This document shows, in pieces, positions 8,250 through 16,774 of a stretch of 64,000 bases of DNA. How positions within the stretch are numbered: position 1 is the first letter of the stretch; the number at the start of each line of letters is the position of its first letter. The stretch comes from Planctomycetota bacterium (GTDB lineage: Bacteria > Planctomycetota > UBA8108 > UBA1146), in NCBI GenBank assembly GCA_018694835.1, contig JABHOG010000004.1:1-64000 (forward strand), written 5' to 3'. The position numbers were made by a program, and so were the translations under genes. Below the pieces are notes generated by a model that was not told where the DNA came from, ran no database searches, and saw only the letters and a list, made by a program, of their open reading frames with translations.

Positions 8250-8975
8250 ATGATCAGTTTCCCGGAGTTCTTTCCCCTGGCCTTCATCTTCTTCGATCCG
8301 ATGTACTTTCTCTTCGTCGGGCCCGCTTTCTTGCTGGCGATGTGGGCCCAGGCTCGGGTCAAGAGTTCCTTCAGTAAGTGGTCCGATGTTCCCCTTCGTA
8401 GCGGTTGGACCGGTGCCCAGGTGGCCGCTCGCGTCTGTCAACTGGGTGGTGCCGAGGGGGTTCAGATCGAGATGATCCCGGGCCAACTCAGCGATCATTA
8501 CGACCCGAGGGAGCGGGTGTTGAGGCTCTCGGCAGAAAATTACAACGGTCGAAGCGTCGCTGCCGCGGCGATCGCGGCTCACGAGGCGGGGCATGCCATC
8601 CAGCACGCTACTCGCTATCCGATGCTGGTGCTGCGCAGTGCCTATGTTCCGGCGGCAAGCATCGGATCCGGGCTGGCCTTCCCGATGCTGTTTGCCGGAA
8701 TGATTTTTCGATACCCACCACTGATCTTCATCGGCATCGCGCTCTTCAGTGCGGTCGTGTTGTTCCAGTTCATCACCTTGCCGGTCGAGTTCGATGCCAG
8801 TGCTCGTGCCAAGCGAGTCCTCGCCGATAGCGGAATCATCTCGGATGAAGAGGAGATGAGTGGGGTGCGAAGTGTCCTCGGTGCTGCAGCATTGACCTAC
8901 GTTGCAGCGACCATCCAGTCGGTGTTGACGCTACTGTACTATCTGTGGCGAAGTGGATTGCTCGGTCGTCGCTAA
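8250..8975 (+). CDS. YugP-family zinc metallopeptidase (Zn_peptidase_2)
   Basis: The ATG reading MISFPEFF has AAGGAGG seven bases upstream, giving 241 residues. Layout: N-terminal membrane helix (PMYFLFVGPAFLLAMW), soluble part with RSGWTGAQVAARV, the zinc motif HEAGH at residues 111-115, further membrane helices (FPMLFAGMIF, FIGIALFSAVVLFQF) and LPVEFDAS, whose glutamate is the expected third ligand. This is the widespread YugP/DUF2268-like membrane peptidase family; its substrate is unsettled, and a role in membrane protein quality control is a guess. A degraded copy of its C-terminal part is found 1.5 kb downstream at 10504-10733. Confidence 0.88.
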   Translation: MISFPEFFPLAFIFFDPMYFLFVGPAFLLAMWAQARVKSSFSKWSDVPLRSGWTGAQVAARVCQLGGAEGVQIEMIPGQLSDHYDPRERVLRLSAENYNGRSVAAAAIAAHEAGHAIQHATRYPMLVLRSAYVPAASIGSGLAFPMLFAGMIFRYPPLIFIGIALFSAVVLFQFITLPVEFDASARAKRVLADSGIISDEEEMSGVRSVLGAAALTYVAATIQSVLTLLYYLWRSGLLGRR

Positions 8976-9021
8976 CGAGAAACAGGCGGCCAATTGGCGG
9001 CCCGAGGGTAGCGGTGTCGCT

Positions 9022-9265
9022 TCACTTCCACGGTGGGATCTGATTCAACGTGTAGTAGGCGACAGGATGCAGCACCTTTTCTCCCTCGCTGGTCTGGATT
9101 CCGGGCAGGTGCAGTTCGTGCACGTGCCCCTTCTGCAAGCCGTCGACCACCAGTTCGACTCGTAATCCATCTTCGGAAACACGAGCCTCGGTGATGGTCG
9201 GAGTCGTCTTGTCGATTTCCGAGCTGCCATAGAAGCGCCAGTAGTGATGGGTGTTGGTTTTCATC
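9022..9265 (-). pseudogene. Duplicated 3' end of the propeller gene at 12534 (fragment)
   Basis: The 244 bases here match 12534-12777 with about eight mismatches in my reading (roughly 97 percent) and no gaps, ending with the same stop codon and the same LNQIPPWK C-terminus. Similarity stops abruptly at 9265, so only the last ~80 codons were copied; upstream sequence in this frame is unrelated. There is no start site, so it is a non-functional fragment. It marks the left boundary of the glycan-gene island. Confidence 0.85.
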
Positions 9266-9556
9266 ATGAGGGAGTGAGAGCGATTACAGCGACGGAAAGC
9301 GCCCATTGTACAAGCGTTGACTTTAGAACCAGTGAGTAGGCGACAGTCACGAACTTAGTTCACGAGCAGAGATAACGGTCATGTGGTATGCGCCTGCCTC
9401 CATGAACTCAATCTGTATGAAGGAGTTACTGCGATAAATCCAGGCTCAATGGTAATCGATGGTATTCTCTGTGTGTTATCATATTGGTGTTCTAACAAAT
9501 GCCTGATAGGGGGGTGTTGAACGTGTTGTTCTGATTATTTTACATGGCAGGTCACG

Positions 9557-10375
9557 GTGGGGGTTTCGTTGCCAAGTTCAACCCGTGTTATTATTACAGC
9601 GTACAATAATCTGCCACTGCTTCGCATGGCATTGCGGGGTTATTTACGACAGACAACGCAAGATTTTACACTCGTCATTGCAGACGATGGGTCTACTCCA
9701 GAGATCAAGAATTGGCTAGACAGTTTTGCTCGTGAAACCAGTGCGCAGGGAATTGAATTGGAGCATGTCTGGCACGAGGATCTCGGGTTTCGGCGATCAA
9801 TGATCCTCAATGAAGCGGTTCGACAGGCTTCGGATGAATCGTTACTGATCTTCTCGGATGGGGACTGTATTCCCCCTGCTGATTTCGTCGAAAAACACAA
9901 CCGAGCCCATGTGCCAGAGAGTTTTCATGTGGGAGGTGCATACCGCCTCGACCAGGCTATTTCGGAAGAGCTTACGGAAAAGGATATAGACTCGGGCGCG
10001 TTCGAATCCCTCGGCAGCGAAGTTCACCGCAAGGATCTCTCGAGAAGGAGATTCAAGTCCAGATGGGGAACTTTTCTGCGTCTGAAAAATCGACCCAAGG
10101 TTCTGGGGCTGAACATGGCGATGGATAGGGACCTCTTCGAGGATGTGAATGGATTCGATGAGAAATTTGTCGGATATGGCCTTGAAGACAGCGATCTCAG
10201 AGATCGTGTCATGCGAAGATCACCTCGCCCACGAGTGGTGAATTTCTACGGAGATAACGACGTCTACCACCTCTGGCACCCTGTTAACAATACGGTAGAA
10301 CGCCGACAACTTCCTACCTGGGGTTATTACCAGCAACGGCGGCCGGTGCGATGCGAAACGGGACTCTCTCGCTAA
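9557..10375 (+). CDS. Glycosyltransferase family 2 (GT-A fold)
   Basis: A 272-residue soluble GT-A transferase. The nucleotide-sugar strand VIITAYNNLPLL is followed by ADDGS (residues 42-46), the metal-binding SDGD (100-103) and the acceptor-side motif FVGYGLEDSDL typical of GT2/GT7C transferases. It would move a sugar from a nucleotide donor to a growing glycan. The GTG start lacks a clear ribosome site; the TTG five codons on is also possible. Base composition is clearly more AT-rich than the flanking peptidase and propeller genes. With the DXD-type transferase and methyltransferase further on, it forms a surface-glycan island bounded by duplicated sequence. Confidence 0.88.
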   Translation: MGVSLPSSTRVIITAYNNLPLLRMALRGYLRQTTQDFTLVIADDGSTPEIKNWLDSFARETSAQGIELEHVWHEDLGFRRSMILNEAVRQASDESLLIFSDGDCIPPADFVEKHNRAHVPESFHVGGAYRLDQAISEELTEKDIDSGAFESLGSEVHRKDLSRRRFKSRWGTFLRLKNRPKVLGLNMAMDRDLFEDVNGFDEKFVGYGLEDSDLRDRVMRRSPRPRVVNFYGDNDVYHLWHPVNNTVERRQLPTWGYYQQRRPVRCETGLSR

Positions 10376-10503
10376 ACTCTAGCGATGGAGCCACGATGAG
10401 AGAGAAGCAGTTCATCCATGGAAACTGAGGTGTGGTCATCGCCCTGTCCATACCGATTTCGCTCTGGTGGGGTGATCTTTTTCCATCCGCCTCGCTTTTC
10501 AAC

Positions 10504-10733
10504 GCGGTAGCGCTTTTCAGTCTCATTCCATGGGTGTCAATTTCGTTACAAGCACAGGTGTATCACGAGTGCATTCCGGCAGAGGTGAATTAGTTGATGA
10601 GGATGAGATGTTAGAATCGCAAAGTGTACTCGGGGTTGCGGCTGTAACCACTGTTGCCGAGCCCAATCAGACAGCGCAAGCACTGCTCGAATATCTGTGG
10701 TGGAGTAGAATCCTTGATGGCAATCCCAAGTAG
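10504..10733 (+). pseudogene. Decayed C-terminal fragment of a YugP-type peptidase
   Basis: The track ORF 10530-10733 aligns without gaps to the last ~65 residues of the intact peptidase at 8250-8975: VNFVTSTGVSRV against VEFDASARAKRV, DEDEM against DEEEM, VLGVAAVTTVA against VLGAAALTYVA, and LLEYLWWSRIL against LLYYLWRSGLL. Just upstream, GCGCTTTTCAGT matches the intact GCGCTCTTCAGT, but in another frame with about 19 bases missing. The HEAGH region is absent, so it cannot be active. Confidence 0.75.
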
Positions 10734-10757
10734 CCTTCACTGGATCACTTCGCTCGA

Positions 10758-11539
10758 TCAATCGAGATAGCGACGCTTCAGTTTTTCAAAGATCGAATCT
10801 GGATGGAACTCTGCATTCTTGTCAAATCCAGGGGATCTACTGATCATCTCATTCCACAGGTGGATGCAGTAACTGCCAGAAAAGAAATCGTCGTTATTCT
10901 GAAACGTATCGTCGAAGATGCTCATCCAGCAACCCTGTGTCACTGGATAGAAGTACGTGAATGGCTTCGCCAGTTCAAACAGTTCCAGGTGTTTCAGCGC
11001 AGCCGTAAATCCCTTGGGCCCTGCCGATTCCCCCCAACGAACTCGGTCACGTCGATTTCCCAGTAAATATTTCCTAACAAATTTCTTCACTCTCATTTTT
11101 GGAGTGTCATAAGGTAAGGGTGTATTGGGAGCCTGGCATAGATCCGCAAGAGATCGTGACAACGGGTGCCCGACAGGGAATCGAAGTACTCCAATGGCTG
11201 CAGATATTGAGGAATGCAGTCCGAAGATGATCGGTTCTTCAAATGTGAACGGCTTGAGGCAGATCACATCTGTATCCACCCAATATCCACCCTTTTCGAA
11301 CAACAACTCCCAGCGAAACCAATCAGCGAAAATTGCGTAGCTGTTTCGGACGGTGAAAATTTCGTGGGCAGGGATCACTTCATTGGCATCCAGGACAGTT
11401 ATACCATCCGGTACACCTTGAACATCTTCGTATGCAAACAGATGAACATCGTGGCCATTTTTAGAAACGAATGCAGGCATAACCGTTCAACCTGAGAGAG
11501 AGTTGATCCGATCCACAAGGTCTGGATGGTGCCGTTCAT
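10758..11539 (-). CDS. DXD-type glycosyltransferase (Gly_transf_sug family) with a one-base frameshift near its N-terminus
   Basis: The body (10758-11480) has the family signature WELLFEKGGYWVDTDVICLKPF, with DTD as donor-sugar/metal motif, and the late GCWMSIFDD...CIHLWNE segment. The track start (MPAFVSK) cuts the fold. Upstream in a second frame, an ATG at 11539 behind GGAGG reads MNGTIQTLWIGSTLSQVERL then CLHSFLK, exactly the expected N-terminus, and joins the body at an A5 run (CTAAAAATGG near 11465); one extra A restores ...SFLKNGHDVHLF. So the gene is 260 codons with a homopolymer frameshift: an assembly error, phase variation or a fresh mutation. It probably transfers a hexose in capsule or LPS-like glycan assembly. 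Confidence 0.8.
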
Positions 11540-11650
11540 ACTTTGCCTCCGTTTAATCTCGTGCTTTTCAAGCCTGTATCCTCATCAATCAGATGGGACG
11601 ACAAAAAAAACGGGTTCACGCTGCTAGCAACGGGGCCTTCAAGTGATCCT

Positions 11651-12448
11651 CTATTTCTTCCGGGTGGGAGTATTGACGACTTCTTTTCGGGTTATGTAGA
11701 ACCACTCCATGATGGCTTCTCTTCCTTCTGCCAGAAGGACTTTTCTGGTCTCCAGGTTGAAGCTATTTAGTTCTGGGAAGTTATAGTCCCTTGCCTTGAA
11801 AATGTCATCAATACTTTGAATCACCTTTATCTGGTATCCGGATTCGAAAACGCTGCGTAGATGTGTTGATACGTTGATGTCGAATACATCATGAACTTCG
11901 ATCAGGAAATCGTGCTTGTCGAGTTTCTTGACACTGCTCGAAGTGAATAGTTGCTTTTCATAACCTTCGCAATCAGAAATGATCAGGGCACGTTCTGACA
12001 CGGGTATGTTTTCTAGTGTATTGCTGTCGCAGTACCCATTCACGGCGTAACGAGAGGCCTCGATCCCATTCAGTTGCATCATCTCCCGACATAACTGAAT
12101 TGCCCTAGTGTTGGTATCAAACGCGAACACCTTCGCACTGGGGCATCTCATGGCAAGCCCGACGGCGTAATAGCCTTCAGCGCATCCGATATCGACAATT
12201 TCAGTGTATTGATTGCCTACAACCTGTTCGACGATTCCATTGAGTTCATATTCATAGGAGCCGAGTAATTTGGGATACAGGGCACTCCCAACCGAATCCA
12301 GTTCCGGATATTGCATGCCCTTGAAGGGGCCGTGCAGCACTGTTTGTGTCGGTTGTAGAGTCTGCAATGCGGTTGCGATAATTCTGCGGCGGTTTTTTCT
12401 ATTCTTTCGGCGAAGGAAGTAACGCCGAAATTGCGTCAATATTCTCAC
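11651..12448 (-). CDS. FkbM-like SAM-dependent methyltransferase
   Basis: About 265 residues from the GTG reading VRILTQFRRY, which has AGGAG five bases upstream; the track begins nine codons earlier. The SAM-binding motif I is VDIGCAEGYYAVGLA, followed by KVFAFDTNTRAIQLC (motif II acidic residue) and ALIISDCEGYEKQLF, as in FkbM-type and other class I methyltransferases. The N-terminus is strongly basic (RRYFLRRKNRKNRRR). FkbM-like enzymes commonly methylate sugar hydroxyls in surface glycans, which fits the two neighbouring glycosyltransferases. AT-rich like the rest of the island. Confidence 0.82.
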   Translation of the reverse strand: MRILTQFRRYFLRRKNRKNRRRIIATALQTLQPTQTVLHGPFKGMQYPELDSVGSALYPKLLGSYEYELNGIVEQVVGNQYTEIVDIGCAEGYYAVGLAMRCPSAKVFAFDTNTRAIQLCREMMQLNGIEASRYAVNGYCDSNTLENIPVSERALIISDCEGYEKQLFTSSSVKKLDKHDFLIEVHDVFDINVSTHLRSVFESGYQIKVIQSIDDIFKARDYNFPELNSFNLETRKVLLAEGREAIMEWFYITRKEVVNTPTRKK

Positions 12449-12533
12449 CAGGACTCCTCTGTCTGTCCGCTCCACATTTCTCGAAACGGATGTAGTTGGC
12501 TAGTTTCCGATGCCCTTGGGCATTGTAGCCGAA

Positions 12534-12777
12534 TCACTTCCACGGTGGGATCTGATTCAACGTGTAGTAGGCGACAGGATGCAGCACCTTTTCTCCCTCG
12601 CTGGTCTGGATGCCGGGCAGGTGCAGTTCGTGCACGTGCCCCTTCTGTAAGCCGTCGACCACCAGTTCGACTTGTAATCCATCTTCGGAAACATGAGCCT
12701 CGGTGATGGTCGGAGTCGTCTGGTCGATTTCCGGGCTGCCATAGAAGCGCCAGTAGTGATGGGTGTAGGTTTCCATC
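12534..12777. repeat. Right copy of a 244-bp direct repeat flanking the glycan island
   Basis: Same orientation as the copy at 9022-9265 and about 97 percent identical by eye. The two copies enclose about 3.3 kb of AT-richer glycan genes. This copy lies inside the intact propeller gene, so it is the likely source. Confidence 0.85.
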
Positions 12778-14036
12778 CGGTAGCTGGCAGGGTCGGCGGC
12801 GCTGGTCCGATCGACGGGCTTGGTGAAGGAAACCGAAAAACCATCCGGTCTCGCCTTCATCTCGAGGATCTCGAGGGGGGTCTTGCCACTCCAGCGCAAT
12901 CTTTGCAGTGCATACGGTTCGCGACTACGAGTCGGCCAGCCACGACAGCAGCCACCGACGATCAATTGACCATTCGATGACAGCAGTCCACCGAGCAAGC
13001 CGGTACTGAATCCCTCACGAAAGGGATAGCAGGCACCCTGCCACACTCCGGCGACCTGCTCCGTCGTCACGCGCATGACGACACTGAGTGTGTAATCGAG
13101 CACGAACAGTTGATCGGTGAAGGGGCCAAAGGCACCGTTTGATTCATCGAGCAAGATCGCGGTCGCCGATTGCCCCATCTTCTTGTAGGGGAGCACGACG
13201 CTGGTCGGGATCAACTCGGGGATTCGTGCCGCATCGATGTGAAGGCGACCATCTTCTCCGTCGGTGGGTTGGGCAGGTTGTGGTCCCATGTTGGGAGCGA
13301 GTTTGTACCAGGGAAAACTGATGGGGTGCCCGACAAATCCGCCCGGGCGCAACTCCTTGAGACCACAGGCTCCATTCCAGGGGCCCTGGTTCTCGGTGTA
13401 GAAGGGGATTCCTGAGGCGTTGAAACCGACGCCGCCAGGACTGCGCAACCCGCTACAGGTCGGGGTGGTCGTGCCATCGGCATTGACGCGCAGACACCAG
13501 CCACGATAGGGGTAGTCGGAGGTGTAGGATCCGGACAGGCACAGGGCCACCCAGATGTTCCCCTCTGGATCGAAGCGAGAGCCGAAGGTGAACTCGTGTT
13601 CCGACCCGAATCCCCATTTATCGCTGACCGTCTCGTAGATGTCAGCGCGGCCGTCTCCATCGACATCGATGAGACGTGTCACCTCGGCCTGGTGGGTGGC
13701 ATAGATGTGTCCGTCTTTTCTGGCCAATCCAAACACCTCGTGCAAGCCCTGAGCATGCAACTGGTAATCCGCAGCCAGGTCATCATCGAGCAGACCAGAG
13801 ACGATCCAGATCTCTCCACGTCGGGTTCCGATGGCCACCTGACCATCATCCAGTTCGAGCATGCTGACCGCTTCGAGATGGATTGCAGGAGGAATCTCCA
13901 GATCCTCGATGATCCACCAGCCGTTCTCATCGAAGTTGGCGAGTGGCGGTAGATTCTCCTGCTCGTTCTGAGCGAGCAGTGGAATCGTCATCGAGACGAG
14001 CATCGCGATGACGAATCGTTGGATCATGGTGGGCAT
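12534..14036 (-). CDS. Exported sorbosone-dehydrogenase-like beta-propeller protein
   Basis: About 500 residues with a signal peptide (QRFVIAMLVSMTIPLLAQ). The N-terminal 350 residues carry propeller strands typical of PQQ/glucose-sorbosone dehydrogenase-like domains common in PVC bacteria: DGQVAIGTRRGEIWIV, EVTRLIDVDGDGRADIYE, FGSRFDPEGNIWVAL, LRSPGGVGFNASG and QLFVLDYTLSVVMRV. The C-terminal ~100 residues form a separate fibronectin/Ig-like region. Whether a cofactor is bound is unknown. Its start overlaps the stop of the upstream cytochrome gene (TGATG), giving translational coupling, so it probably works with that cytochrome in periplasmic oxidation. Its last 244 bases are duplicated at 9022-9265. 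Confidence 0.82.
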   Translation of the reverse strand: MPTMIQRFVIAMLVSMTIPLLAQNEQENLPPLANFDENGWWIIEDLEIPPAIHLEAVSMLELDDGQVAIGTRRGEIWIVSGLLDDDLAADYQLHAQGLHEVFGLARKDGHIYATHQAEVTRLIDVDGDGRADIYETVSDKWGFGSEHEFTFGSRFDPEGNIWVALCLSGSYTSDYPYRGWCLRVNADGTTTPTCSGLRSPGGVGFNASGIPFYTENQGPWNGACGLKELRPGGFVGHPISFPWYKLAPNMGPQPAQPTDGEDGRLHIDAARIPELIPTSVVLPYKKMGQSATAILLDESNGAFGPFTDQLFVLDYTLSVVMRVTTEQVAGVWQGACYPFREGFSTGLLGGLLSSNGQLIVGGCCRGWPTRSREPYALQRLRWSGKTPLEILEMKARPDGFSVSFTKPVDRTSAADPASYRMETYTHHYWRFYGSPEIDQTTPTITEAHVSEDGLQVELVVDGLQKGHVHELHLPGIQTSEGEKVLHPVAYYTLNQIPPWK

Positions 14037-16774
14037 CAACTCTCTTTTCCCCAGCGATATTCGATGGTGATCGAGTGCGTTTGGTTTCGTTCGGCTGGCA
14101 GCGTGGTCCAGGTTTCGTATTGCACGCTATTATGTATCTTGTGGAGAGTCGTAGGGGTGGCGCCGTGGCTCAACTTGATCTTGAGACCGTCACCGTAGAT
14201 GAAGGTGCCGTCATCGAGAACTTCCGTCGGAGGTACATCGCGGATCCGCATCCAGAAGACTCCTGGCTCCGTCGAGTCAGCATTACCCACGAAATTCACC
14301 GTGCGAGCGAGCCATGCATCGCCTGAGACATCGTGAGCCACCATCGTTTCCTCGATGTCGAGGGTCCCTGCTCGATACATCAGCGTGGGGATCTTGTTGT
14401 CGCCAATCTTGTAGCCGTGAAACTGATAGTCATCGGGACGGATACCCTCTTCGTGATCGCCGGGCCAGGGGCAGTTGACATCGGTCAGGAAAACCACATC
14501 GGGTCCATGGGCAAAGGTCATCACATCACGACCGAGCGGTCGAATCCGGCCCATCCCCTGCGACGACCAGTGAGCCCTGGCATCGAGGAATCGTCCCTTC
14601 CACAACAGCGCCAGTCGCAGTTCCTGGGCGTCGAAGGCGTAGTGGATTCCTCCCGGTAAGCCGACTGCGATGCCGCGGTATCCAGCTTCCCAGAGTTTTC
14701 CTCGATAGACGATCGCTTCACCACCGACGATCAGTTCCTGTTGCTGACGACTGAGACCCTCTGGGAAGATCGCCTGGTCCCCATCTTCGAGATAGCGCCA
14801 GAGTGCTCCGACCTGCTGATCGGCATCGCCGCCGAGTAGTTCTGGGATCATGCTGCGACCTTCGGGCCAGAAGGCGAGCATCTGGGTGCCCGGTCGAAGT
14901 GATTCGGGATCGAGCATGTAGCGATGAAACCAGTCGTGGTTGAGTCGCTCGGTGGTGGTGACCAGATCCATCGCGCGCATCCCCACCGAGTGCTTCTGAT
15001 TGAAGTCGTGACATAAAACGCACTGCAGCATTCCACTGCCAGCCATCTGCTGACCAGCAGACTTGATGGCATCTTCGCTGTGGGTCATGCGGGGTACGGC
15101 TGTGAGGTGGCGATCCACTGCGATCAAATCGGCTGCGAGTGTGCGGGTTTGTGGATGATTGAAGGTGGGCATGCGGGTGTGCATATAACTGCGCAAGGTG
15201 CGCCCCGATCGAATCACTCCATCGAGCCAATCTTGAACCAGTTTGTCTCCCACTCCGGTCAGGGGAGGGGGGAGGCGACCTTCGTCTCCGAGGAGCGGCT
15301 CGGTTCCAGTGAAGAAATCCCTTCGATCCACCGCAACGCCACCGAGATCTCCACGCGAATGGCAAGCGGTGCAGCGGAAGGTACGCAGCGTTTGATCGAC
15401 TCGTTGTGCTGCGGCGGGTGCTTGCGGATGGTCCACCAGGAAGTTCAGGGCCGATTCGAGGTCTGCCGATTGTTTTGCAGAAAGTGGGTAGCGAGGATGT
15501 TGCTGGTCAGGTGGTGGGCCAGACAACTTCTCGATGGCGGATGCGGTGGCGGGCAACCCCTCTTCGTGGCACTGAGCACAGCCGAGTTTCTGGTACAGGT
15601 CCTGACCACGTTCGGCATCGCCACTTTGATGATCCCAGCCGGGAACCGGTGGCAGTGGTTCGCTGGAGTTGCTCAAGAGGCTGGAGTCGATCGGACCACG
15701 GTCAATGCCGGGGCCCTGCCATTCCAGTTCCAAGATGGAATCTTCAACCCACTGAAAGTGAGAGACTTCGATGGGATGCAGTCCCGATTCAAGATGGATG
15801 GAGGCGTCCTTCTCCATCACCTTCTTGCGCTGGTAATTTTTCTTGCCTCCCAGATCGATGACATCCTTTTCGTCGATCCGGAGCCTGCCGATGTCATCGA
15901 CCTTCAGAAAGAAGTGGTAGTCACCGGCTTCCTCGATGCGAAGCCAACCCGAGAAGTGGGTGGTGACATCGTTTCTTCGCTGCTGATCGGGCAACTCGAG
16001 CCTGCTGGTGATCGTCGTGTTTCTCGGCCTTGAGCGAGAAGAGTCGTCGAGGCCCTTTCGATGTCCCCAGTCGATGGCCAGATCGAGCGGGGCGGCTACT
16101 TTGGTGCTGCGTAAGAGGTAGTGGGCGATGGCATCGGCTTCATCCTGCTGAAGTCGCAGAGAAGGCATCCGGCCCGATGGCCTGATCTGGTGCGGATCCT
16201 TGAGGAATCGAGTCAACCGCGGTTGTGACCAGTGTTCGACTCGACCGGTCAGTCGATTCGAATCGAGCGGCACGTTCGTGGACTCGCGCATCGGCTCATG
16301 ACAGCTGACACAACCGACCTGATGGTAGAGGCGTTCGCCCTTTTCGATGGCGACCTGGTCGGGAGCCGTCGGTTGCCAGTGTGAAGAGGGCGGCGATCGT
16401 GAGAGCAGGTACTCGACCAGGTCGACGGCCGCTTGTCGCGGGTCGGGATCGTCTGCTAGCAGCGAGGGCATCACGGTGCCCGGATGAGTCGTGGCCGGGT
16501 CGAGGATGAACTCGAGCAGATGATGCGGATCGATGCGCTGGGCCACCTGGTCGAGGCGTGGCGCTTTTCTCGGAAGGATCCAACTGGCCGAACTCTGGGC
16601 GGTCGAGTGGCACGCTGTGCAGCCCAACTCTCCCAGTAACAGCAGTCCGGCGGAGATCGATGGAGACGATTCATCCCGGTACTCCGATGCGTAGGCACCG
16701 ATGAAGGGCGGTGCCTGCTCGTCGCCGGAGATCGACCCAGAAAAGGAAGCCACCAGGAAGAGTGCTGCGATCAT
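14036..16774 (-). CDS. Multihaem c-type cytochrome with PA14 domain (planctomycete type)
   Basis: 912 residues from the ATG that overlaps the ThuA gene's stop (ATGA) and opens a signal peptide (MIAALFLVASFSGSIS); the longer track start runs through the upstream gene. Five CXXCH haem sites are visible: CTACH (about residue 52), CVSCH, CAQCH, CTACH and CVLCH. Between the second and third lies a PA14-like carbohydrate-binding domain (HFSGWLRIEEAGDYHFFLKVDD, then LHPIEVSHFQ). The C-terminal ~300 residues (GKLWEAGYRGIAVGLPGG, VVFLTDVNCPWPGDHEEG) lack haem sites. Predicted periplasmic electron carrier that may dock on glycans and take electrons from the partner propeller protein. Confidence 0.87.
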   Translation of the reverse strand: MIAALFLVASFSGSISGDEQAPPFIGAYASEYRDESSPSISAGLLLLGELGCTACHSTAQSSASWILPRKAPRLDQVAQRIDPHHLLEFILDPATTHPGTVMPSLLADDPDPRQAAVDLVEYLLSRSPPSSHWQPTAPDQVAIEKGERLYHQVGCVSCHEPMRESTNVPLDSNRLTGRVEHWSQPRLTRFLKDPHQIRPSGRMPSLRLQQDEADAIAHYLLRSTKVAAPLDLAIDWGHRKGLDDSSRSRPRNTTITSRLELPDQQRRNDVTTHFSGWLRIEEAGDYHFFLKVDDIGRLRIDEKDVIDLGGKKNYQRKKVMEKDASIHLESGLHPIEVSHFQWVEDSILELEWQGPGIDRGPIDSSLLSNSSEPLPPVPGWDHQSGDAERGQDLYQKLGCAQCHEEGLPATASAIEKLSGPPPDQQHPRYPLSAKQSADLESALNFLVDHPQAPAAAQRVDQTLRTFRCTACHSRGDLGGVAVDRRDFFTGTEPLLGDEGRLPPPLTGVGDKLVQDWLDGVIRSGRTLRSYMHTRMPTFNHPQTRTLAADLIAVDRHLTAVPRMTHSEDAIKSAGQQMAGSGMLQCVLCHDFNQKHSVGMRAMDLVTTTERLNHDWFHRYMLDPESLRPGTQMLAFWPEGRSMIPELLGGDADQQVGALWRYLEDGDQAIFPEGLSRQQQELIVGGEAIVYRGKLWEAGYRGIAVGLPGGIHYAFDAQELRLALLWKGRFLDARAHWSSQGMGRIRPLGRDVMTFAHGPDVVFLTDVNCPWPGDHEEGIRPDDYQFHGYKIGDNKIPTLMYRAGTLDIEETMVAHDVSGDAWLARTVNFVGNADSTEPGVFWMRIRDVPPTEVLDDGTFIYGDGLKIKLSHGATPTTLHKIHNSVQYETWTTLPAERNQTHSITIEYRWGKES

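Noticed and set aside
15080-16033. 317-aa forward ORF opposite the cytochrome gene
   Set aside because: Antisense to a frame with five CXXCH sites and a PA14 domain; no coding character of its own.
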